From Rhodospirillales bacterium (GTDB lineage: Bacteria; Pseudomonadota; Alphaproteobacteria; UBA828), in the NCBI GenBank assembly GCA_026712885.1, contig JAPOPO010000273.1, positions 1-12,161 on the forward strand: a DNA stretch of 12,161 bases, read 5' to 3'. This document shows, one piece after another, positions 7,302 through 12,161 of the stretch. Under the pieces are notes generated by a model. It was not told the origin of the DNA and did not search any database. It saw nothing but the letters and a program-made list of their open reading frames with translations. The position numbers and the translations under genes are program-made. Within the stretch, counting starts at the first letter, position 1. Each line of letters opens with the position of its first letter.

Positions 7302-8342
7302 CTAATATGTCTCGTGAAGGGCGTGCTTCAAGGCTTTCATTTCTTCCAGACATCGGCCGGTGCCGAGAGCGACGCAGCGGAGCGCCTGATCCGCGATCGA
7401 GACCGGCAGGCCCGTCGCGTGGCGCAGCACGTAATCGAGGTTGCCCAGGAGCGCTCCGCCGCCCGTCAGTACGATGCCCTTGTCGACGATGTCCGCCGCA
7501 AGCTCCGGCGCCGTGTTCTCCAGCCCGACCTTGACCGCGTCGATGATGGCGCCCACCGGCTCCGCCAGGCTCTCGGAAATCTGCCTCTTGGAGATGACGA
7601 TTTCCTTGGGCACGCCGTTCATCAGGTCGCGCCCTTTGATGTTGAGCGTCTCGCCGTCGCCGTCCTCGGGCGGGCAGGCCGAGCCCAGGTCCTTCTTGAT
7701 GCGCTCGGCGCTCGCCTCGCCGAGCAGCAGGTTATGGGTGCGGCGCACGTAGGCGATGATGCTCTCGTCCATCTTGTCGCCGCCGACGCGCACCGAGCGC
7801 GAGTAGACAATGCCGCCGAGCGAGAGCACGGCCACCTCGGTGGTCCCCCCGCCCACGTCGACCACCATCGAGCCGGTCGGCTCGGTCACCGGCAGGTTCG
7901 CACCGATGGCGGCGGCCATCGGCTCCTCGATCAGGAACACGCGCCGGGCACCCGCGCTCTCCGCCGATTCCTGGATGGCGCGACGCTCGACGGCGGTCGA
8001 GCTCGACGGCACGCAGATGATGACCTGGGGGCTCGCGAAGCTGCGGCGGTTATGCACCTTGCGGATGAAGTGCTTGATCATGTCCTCCGCCACTTCGAAG
8101 TCGGCAATGACGCCGTCTCGAAGCGGGCGGATCGCCTCGATGTTTCCGGGCGTGCGGCCGAGCATCTGCTTGGCCTCGTTGCCGACCGCGAGCACCTGCT
8201 TCTTGCCCTTCCAGGTGGTGAGCGCCACCACCGAGGGTTCGTCGAGGACAATCCCCTGGGACTTTACGTAGACGAGCGTGTTCGCGGTCCCCAGGTCGAT
8301 CGCCATATCGGCGGAAAGGAACCCCAGCAACTTAGAGAACAT
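7302..8342 (-). CDS. mreB: Actin-like rod shape protein MreB
   Basis: A 346-residue bacterial actin that polymerises on the inner face of the membrane and steers the elongation machinery. Seen: N-terminal amphipathic MFSKLLGFLS, suited to membrane binding; phosphate-1 loop AIDLGTANTLVY (14-25); phosphate-2 loop VVDVGGGTTEVAV (160-172); adenosine motif GIVLTGGGALLGNL (289-302); and RVGGDKMDESI (185-195). Length is normal and no key motif is missing. AGGAGG lies 11 nt before the ATG. First gene of mreBCD-mrdA-rodA, 64 bp behind leuA; no terminator or clear promoter was seen in that gap, so transcription may start inside leuA or read through from it. Confidence 0.98.
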   Translation of the reverse strand: MFSKLLGFLSADMAIDLGTANTLVYVKSQGIVLDEPSVVALTTWKGKKQVLAVGNEAKQMLGRTPGNIEAIRPLRDGVIADFEVAEDMIKHFIRKVHNRRSFASPQVIICVPSSSTAVERRAIQESAESAGARRVFLIEEPMAAAIGANLPVTEPTGSMVVDVGGGTTEVAVLSLGGIVYSRSVRVGGDKMDESIIAYVRRTHNLLLGEASAERIKKDLGSACPPEDGDGETLNIKGRDLMNGVPKEIVISKRQISESLAEPVGAIIDAVKVGLENTAPELAADIVDKGIVLTGGGALLGNLDYVLRHATGLPVSIADQALRCVALGTGRCLEEMKALKHALHETY

Positions 8343-8406
8343 GCGCTGCTTCTCCTCCTAAACGGCAGCGGGGCAAGAAGGCCGCAGCCTCAGCCCACCC
8401 CGTCGT

Positions 8407-9957
8407 TCAAGCTGACAACGCCTCCGGAGCCGTCTTCTGCCGCTTGACCAGAAGCTTGTTGAGCGCGTGCACATAGGCCAGAACCGAGGCCACGATGGTA
8501 TCGATATGTGCACTGTGCCCGTTCACTGTTCTCCCGTTCTCCTCTAGCCGCACGCTCACTTCGGCCTGGGCGTCGGTGCCTTCCGTCACCGCGTGAACCT
8601 GATAGAGCTGTAGCCTGGCCTCGTGCGGATAAATCGCCTTGATGGCGTTGAAAGCCGCATCCACGGGGCCGTTCCCGGTCGCCCGCGCCTCCGCCTGCTC
8701 GCCGTCGATGGCGAGCGTGAGAGACGCCTCCTGCGGTCCTGACGAGCCGCAGGACACCGAGAGGGACCCGAAGCGGATACGGTCGTTTGCGCCCGCGACT
8801 TCCGTGTCCACGAGCGCGATGATGTCCTCGTCGAAGAGTTCTTTCTTCTTGTCGGCGAGGTCCTTGAAACGCACGAACGCTTCCTGAAGCGCGTTGTCGC
8901 CGAGTTCGGTGTAACCCAGGTTCCGCAGCTTCTCGCGGAAGGCGTGCCGTCCCGAATGCTTGCCCATGACGAGCGTCGACTGAACGAGGCCGACCGACTC
9001 GGGCGTCATGATCTCGTAGGTCTGCGCGTCCTTGAGGACGCCATCCTGATGAATGCCCGCTTCGTGGGCGAAGGCATTGGCGCCCACGATCGCCTTGTTC
9101 GGCTGCACGACGAAGCCGGTCACCGCCGACACCATGCGCGAGGCGCGCATGATGTTCTCGGTCTTGATCCCGGTCTCGTAGCTCAAGAGGTCGTTGCGCG
9201 TGCGCAGCGCCATGACGATCTCTTCCATCGCGGCGTTACCGGCGCGCTCGCCGAGCCCGTTGATGGTGCACTCCACCTGCCGCGCGCCTTCCTGCACGGC
9301 GCTGAGCGAGTTGGCGACCGCGAGGCCCAGGTCGTTGTGGCAATGGACCGAGAGCACGGCTTTGTCGATGTTGGGCACCCGGTCGAAGAGCATGGCGATC
9401 AGCGCCGCGAACTCCTCCGGCACCGCGTAGCCCACGGTGTCGGGGATGTTGATGGTGCCGGCGCCGGCCTTGATCGCCGATTCCACGCAGCGGCAGAGGA
9501 AATCGTGCTCGGTGCGTGAGCCGTCCTCGCAGGACCATTCGACGTCGTCGGTGAACTTGCGGGCATAGCTCACGCTGTCGATCACGGCCGCATGCACGTC
9601 CTCGGGCTCCATCTGGAGCTTGACGCGCATGTGGAGCGGGCTGGTCGAGATGAAAGTGTGGATGCGCCCGGACTTGGCCGGCGCGAGCGCCTCGGCCGCG
9701 CGGTCGATATCCCGCCGCCCGGCGCGGGCCAGGCCGCACACGGTGCTCTCGGTCACCACCTTGGCGACTTCCCGGACCGCTTCGAAATCGCCGTTGGATG
9801 CGATGGGGAAGCCGGCCTCGATCACGTCGACCCTCATCTCCTCGAGGATCTCAGCGATCCGGAGTTTTTCCTCCAGATTCATCGACGCGCCCGGCGATTG
9901 CTCGCCGTCGCGCATCGTCGTATCGAAAATTCGGACTCGGTTCCCTGTCTCGGTCAT
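8407..9957 (-). CDS. leuA: 2-isopropylmalate synthase
   Basis: Condenses acetyl-CoA with 2-oxoisovalerate, the committed step of leucine synthesis. From the ATG at 9957 it has 516 residues: a TIM barrel with FDTTMRDGEQ (11-20; Met replaces the usual Leu of DTTLRDGEQ), HCHND metal ligands (205-209), NGLGERAGN (233-241) and HEAGIHQDG (298-306), then linker helices and a C-terminal LeuA dimer/regulatory domain (about 385-516) with GNGPVDAAFNAI. The last regulatory loop reads GHSAHIDTIVAS (480-491), unlike the usual GxGxxTDIVxAS. The start at 9957 is preferred because AAAGGA lies 8 nt upstream; an in-frame ATG at 9966, adding three residues, has poorer spacing. Homocitrate or citramalate synthase are less likely given the context with ilvC and ilvH. 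Confidence 0.95.
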   Translation of the reverse strand: MTETGNRVRIFDTTMRDGEQSPGASMNLEEKLRIAEILEEMRVDVIEAGFPIASNGDFEAVREVAKVVTESTVCGLARAGRRDIDRAAEALAPAKSGRIHTFISTSPLHMRVKLQMEPEDVHAAVIDSVSYARKFTDDVEWSCEDGSRTEHDFLCRCVESAIKAGAGTINIPDTVGYAVPEEFAALIAMLFDRVPNIDKAVLSVHCHNDLGLAVANSLSAVQEGARQVECTINGLGERAGNAAMEEIVMALRTRNDLLSYETGIKTENIMRASRMVSAVTGFVVQPNKAIVGANAFAHEAGIHQDGVLKDAQTYEIMTPESVGLVQSTLVMGKHSGRHAFREKLRNLGYTELGDNALQEAFVRFKDLADKKKELFDEDIIALVDTEVAGANDRIRFGSLSVSCGSSGPQEASLTLAIDGEQAEARATGNGPVDAAFNAIKAIYPHEARLQLYQVHAVTEGTDAQAEVSVRLEENGRTVNGHSAHIDTIVASVLAYVHALNKLLVKRQKTAPEALSA

Positions 9958-9995
9958 AACGGGCATCCTTTCACCCCGGCGGCTACGACAATCAT
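9954..9995 (-). CDS. Candidate 13-residue leader ORF upstream of leuA
   Basis: ATG at 9995 with GGGGAG 4 nt upstream opens MIVVAAGVKGCPL and stops at TGA 9956-9954, overlapping the favoured leuA ATG by four bases (ATGA). It contains one Ile, three Val and one Leu codon in 13, suggestive of a branched-chain leader or of translational coupling, but there is no run of Leu codons as in known leu leaders. The ORF is too short for coding statistics; it may be chance. Confidence 0.3.
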   Translation of the reverse strand: MIVVAAGVKGCPL

Positions 9996-10303
9996 CGCAC
10001 TCCCCTGGTCGGTCGGCCGATTGCGCACGGCGAACCGCTCAGGGGCAGCTAAGTCGCAGCCCCCGTAAGGTGGAATGTGCCGTGGCCACAGCGTCGCGCA
10101 ATTGGTGCGTGCCCGCCGGCTTAGTCTCCGTAGGCACCGTCATCGGACCATGGCCCTCGACCCCATTTGCACGACATAGGCAACCTTTCGGCGCGGCACA
10201 AGATCGATTCGCCGCCCCGGTACGGGAACTTGTACGCCCAACCCCTTGCGCGAAGCAACGAATTTGTCGCCTCGCCTCGGGGCCGTTCCCGTGCGAAGCC
10301 TCG
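9967..10303. other. leuA-ilvC intergenic region
   Basis: A 337-bp stretch without a recognisable full-size gene. Besides the small ORF and the hairpin listed separately it holds ACGGGAAC (10222-10229) and its exact complement GTTCCCGT (10285-10292), which could close a long stem after the ilvC stop around a nested TTGC-GCGAA-GCAA hairpin. A weak promoter-like pair on the minus strand, TTGTGC, 17 nt, TATGTC, is 3/6 at each hexamer. Several open frames cross the region but all are antisense or out-of-frame extensions of leuA/ilvC shadows. The size suggests leuA has its own promoter here. Confidence 0.5.
10042..10063 (-). promoter_or_regulatory. Hairpin in the leuA leader
   Basis: GGGGC-A-GC (10042-10049), loop TAAGTC, GC-A-GCCCC (10056-10063): 7 base pairs with one internal mismatch, about 85 nt before the leuA ATG and about 46 nt before the candidate leader ORF. 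No T-run follows on the transcribed strand. It could be an attenuator half or a binding site; function unknown. Confidence 0.3.
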
Positions 10304-11323
10304 TCAATTCTTGCTGCGGTCGACCAGTCGAGCCTCGGCGATCCAGGGCATCATCGCACGGAGCCGCTCGCCCACCTCCTCCAGCGGGTGCTCGGCTGCG
10401 CGCGCGCGCATCGCCTTGAAGGAGGACTGGCCCGCGGCATTCTCGGTCATCCACTCGGTGGTGAACCGGCCGTTCTGAATGTCGGCCAGAATCGTCTTCA
10501 TGCGCTCCCGCGTCGCATCGTCGATAACCCGGGGCCCGCGCGTGTAGTCGCCGTACTCGGCGGTGTTGGAAATCGAGTAGCGCATGTTGGCGATGCCGCC
10601 CTCGTACATCAGGTCGACGATCAGCTTGACCTCGTGGAGGCACTCGAAATAGGCCATCTCGGGCGCGTAGCCCGCGTCCACCAGGGTCTCCCAGGCGGCG
10701 GTGATCAGCGATGTCAGGCCGCCGCAGAGCACAACCTGTTCGCCGAAGAGGTCGGTCTCGACCTCCTCGCGAAAGCTGGTCTCGATGATGCCGGCGCGCC
10801 CGCCGCCGATGCCCGACGCATAGGAAAGGCCAATCTCCTTGGCGTTGCCCGAGGGGTCCCGCGCTAGCGCGAGCAGGCAGGGCACACCGCCGCCCCGCTG
10901 ATATTCCGAACGCACCGTGTGTCCCGGACCCTTGGGCGCCACCATGAACACGTCGAGATCGGGCCGGGGCTCGATCAGGCGGAAGTGGATGTTGAGCCCG
11001 TGGGCGAAGGCCAGCGCCGCGCCTTCCTTCATGGAGCCGTGCAGCACATCGGCATAGAGCTGGCGCTGCAGCTCGTCCGGGGTGAGCATCATCACGACGT
11101 CGCCGAAGCGCGCGGCCTCCTCGATATCCATGACCGTGAGCCCTGCGGCCTCGACCTTGGCTGCGCTTGCGGAGCCCGGCCTGAGCCCGACCACGACCTC
11201 CTCGACCCCGCTCTCCTTCAGGTTGTTCGCGTGCGCGAAGCCCTGGCTGCCATAGCCGATGATCGAGACCTTCTTCGACTTGATCAGGTTCAGATCGGCA
11301 TCGCGATCGTAGTAGACCCGCAT
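10304..11323 (-). CDS. ilvC: Ketol-acid reductoisomerase (class I, NADP-dependent)
   Basis: A 339-residue cytoplasmic enzyme converting acetolactate and acetohydroxybutyrate to dihydroxy acids using Mg2+ and NADPH. Seen: GYGSQGFAHANNLKESG (23-39) Rossmann loop; LRPGS (47-51), with an Arg-Pro-Gly-Ser loop typical of NADPH preference; AFAHGLNI with the conserved His108; KGPGHTVRSEY (131-141); Mg ligands Asp191 and Glu195 in ETDLFGEQ; Glu227 and Glu231 in FECLHEVKLI; and Ser252 in ISNTAEYG. The length is that of the short class I form. GGGAG lies about 6 nt before the ATG. It follows ilvH by 43 bp and is probably cotranscribed with it. No anomaly seen. Confidence 0.98.
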   Translation of the reverse strand: MRVYYDRDADLNLIKSKKVSIIGYGSQGFAHANNLKESGVEEVVVGLRPGSASAAKVEAAGLTVMDIEEAARFGDVVMMLTPDELQRQLYADVLHGSMKEGAALAFAHGLNIHFRLIEPRPDLDVFMVAPKGPGHTVRSEYQRGGGVPCLLALARDPSGNAKEIGLSYASGIGGGRAGIIETSFREEVETDLFGEQVVLCGGLTSLITAAWETLVDAGYAPEMAYFECLHEVKLIVDLMYEGGIANMRYSISNTAEYGDYTRGPRVIDDATRERMKTILADIQNGRFTTEWMTENAAGQSSFKAMRARAAEHPLEEVGERLRAMMPWIAEARLVDRSKN

Positions 11324-11350
11324 CCTGCTCTCCCAAGTTTGGCGTTGCGT

Positions 11351-11365
11351 GCGGCCCCTGGCCGC
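11351..11365 (-). promoter_or_regulatory. Hairpin in the ilvH-ilvC gap
   Basis: GCGGCC (11351-11356) and GGCCGC (11360-11365) make a perfect 6-bp stem with a 3-nt loop, one base after the ilvH stop. No T-run follows, so it more likely tunes or stabilises the ilvH-ilvC message than ends it. Confidence 0.3.
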
Positions 11366-11366
11366 G

Positions 11367-11873
11367 TCAGATCGATCCCTTGCCGCGCGTAATCGCGACC
11401 ACGCCCGTGCGCGATATCTCGGTCAGCCCGAGCGGCGTCATCAGCCGGATGAAGGCATCGATCTTGGTGCCCTTTCCGGTCATTTCGAATACGAACGAAT
11501 CGATTTCGCTGTCGACCACATGGGCGCGGAAGATGTCCGCTATCCGCAGCGACTCGACCCGCTTTTCGCCGGTGGCAACGACCTTGATCAGCGCGAGCTC
11601 GCGCTCGATGTAGGGGCCTTCGCTGCCGAGGTCGGAGACCTTGTGGATCGGTACCAAGCGGTCGAGCTGCGCCTTGATCTGCTCGATCACCATGGACGAG
11701 CCCGAGGTCACGAGGTTGATGCGCGAGAGTCGCTTGTCGCGCTCGACCTCGGCGACGGTCAGGCTCTCGATGTTGTAGCCGCGGCCCGAGAACAGACCGA
11801 TGACGCGCGCCAGCACGCCGGGCTCGTTCTCCACGAGCACGGAGAGCGTGCGGCGCTCAGTGCCGTCCGTCAC
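11367..11873 (-). CDS. ilvH: Acetolactate synthase small (regulatory) subunit
   Basis: A 168-residue regulatory subunit that activates the catalytic subunit IlvB/IlvI and confers valine feedback. Seen: N-terminal ACT domain with TLSVLVENEPGVLARVIGLFSGRGYNIESLTV (9-40), then the second domain with RELALIKV (91-98) and the closing GLTEISRTGVVAITRG. The start is GTG at 11873, decided by GAGGA (11885-11881) 7 nt upstream and by family length; the frame runs open to an ATG at 11933, but the added residues are Pro/Ala-rich and unlike the family. Residues 61-103 are encoded again in inverted orientation at 12032-12160. The catalytic subunit gene normally just upstream is not in the window. Confidence 0.96.
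   Translation of the reverse strand: MTDGTERRTLSVLVENEPGVLARVIGLFSGRGYNIESLTVAEVERDKRLSRINLVTSGSSMVIEQIKAQLDRLVPIHKVSDLGSEGPYIERELALIKVVATGEKRVESLRIADIFRAHVVDSEIDSFVFEMTGKGTKIDAFIRLMTPLGLTEISRTGVVAITRGKGSI
11564..11695 (-). repeat. Inverted repeat, left arm (inside ilvH)
   Basis: These 132 bp are the exact reverse complement of 12030-12161 (paired positions sum to 23725). Both arms start at the CCATGG site that covers ilvH codon 61. Identity stops at 11696, though GCTCG next to it is shared after one mismatch. Confidence 0.97.
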
Positions 11874-12029
11874 AGCCGTTTCCTCAGGCGCCCCTACGGG
11901 CGGGTGTCCCGCTTCGGCCGGCGCCCGGCGCACCGGTCGGCGAATTGGCGATGTCGGTCATGGATTGGCTCGTTTTGCGGCCCCGGGCGCCCGACGCGCA
12001 CCACCCCCTCTTCCTGGCGACGTGCTCGG
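11874..12029. other. Unassigned stretch upstream of ilvH
   Basis: A 156-bp stretch between ilvH and the inverted copy. No IlvB/IlvI C-terminus is recognisable in any minus-strand frame. A 25-codon minus frame from ATG 11961 (MTDIANSPTG...) ends at TGA 11884, overlapping the ilvH SD, without a good SD of its own. On the plus strand a frame from ATG 11951 runs in phase into the duplicated ilvH piece. Confidence 0.5.
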
Positions 12030-12161
12030 CCATGGTGATCGAGCAGATCAAGGCGCAGCTCGACCGCTTGGTACCGATCCACAAGGTCTCCGACCTCGGC
12101 AGCGAAGGCCCCTACATCGAGCGCGAGCTCGCGCTGATCAAGGTCGTTGCCACCGGCGAAA
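12030..12161 (+). repeat. Inverted repeat, right arm (cut by window end)
   Basis: Exact inverted copy of 11564-11695, with a 334-bp spacer between arms. The true length is unknown because the match still holds at the last base of the window. Confidence 0.97.
12032..12161 (+). pseudogene. Inverted internal fragment of ilvH
   Basis: Encodes the same 43 residues as IlvH 61-103 (MVIEQIKAQL to KVVATGE) on the opposite strand, without any nucleotide change. It lacks the ACT N-terminus (residues 1-60). Zero divergence argues for either very recent duplication or an assembly/amplification artefact rather than an old pseudogene. Confidence 0.6.

Noticed and set aside
7170..8447. 425-codon open frame on the plus strand opposite mreB
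   Set aside because: Antisense shadow of mreB in GC-rich DNA; His/Arg/Ala-rich with no domain, while the minus strand encodes a textbook MreB.
9620..10867. 415-codon plus-strand open frame crossing the leuA-ilvC gap
   Set aside because: Covers the antisense of leuA and ilvC, Ser/Arg/Ala-rich, no recognisable motif; shadow coding.
11873..11933. Longer IlvH from ATG 11933
   Set aside because: The added 20 residues are Pro/Ala-rich and outside the family; GTG 11873 has a good SD.
11884..11961. 25-codon minus ORF MTDIANSPTG... ending at the ilvH SD
   Set aside because: No SD, low-complexity Gly/Ala/Pro/Arg composition, and no recognised family; kept only as a note in the unassigned stretch.
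1..12161. CRISPR array, insertion sequence, prophage or rRNA/tRNA gene
   Set aside because: No spaced direct repeats, transposase, att-like ends, rRNA or cloverleaf were seen on either strand by eye.

Overview
The window is a GC-rich chromosomal segment with dense, ordinary housekeeping gene content. The gene set and order (ilvH-ilvC-leuA followed by mreB-mreC-mreD-mrdA-rodA on one strand), GTG starts and tight translational coupling suggest an alphaproteobacterium, perhaps of the Rhodospirillales. That placement is inferred from gene order and protein style; no search was run.

Left part (1-2798): the 3' end of a class I (DhnA/FbaB-type) fructose-bisphosphate aldolase on the + strand meets a convergent NusG-family paralogue (RfaH-like antiterminator) on the - strand. 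A 231-bp divergent spacer with a TATAC/GTATA palindrome separates that gene from ilvE (branched-chain aminotransferase), followed 47 bp later by a 2-keto-4-pentenoate hydratase-family gene. These two + strand genes probably form one transcription unit.

Middle part (2816-8342, - strand): a complete rod-shape operon. mreB (actin-like filament), mreC and mreD (membrane scaffold), mrdA (PBP2 transpeptidase) and rodA (SEDS glycan polymerase) together build the elongasome. Junctions are 1-nt TGATG overlaps (mreC/mreD, mrdA/rodA) or a 1-nt gap (mreD/mrdA).

Right part (8407-11873, - strand): branched-chain amino acid synthesis. ilvH (acetolactate synthase regulatory subunit), ilvC (ketol-acid reductoisomerase) and leuA (2-isopropylmalate synthase), with ilvE across the window, cover several steps of the valine/leucine/isoleucine pathway. 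A 337-346 bp leader in front of leuA (depending on which leuA start is used) holds a hairpin and a 13-codon Ile/Val-containing small ORF whose stop overlaps the favoured leuA start.

Right edge (12030-12161): an exact 132-bp inverted copy of the middle of ilvH, cut by the window end. It is the most anomalous thing here. It is either a fold-back assembly or amplification chimera or a genuine inverted duplication, and it sits where ilvB/ilvI would be expected. I see no clear evidence of a novel defence, mobile or RNA system in this window.
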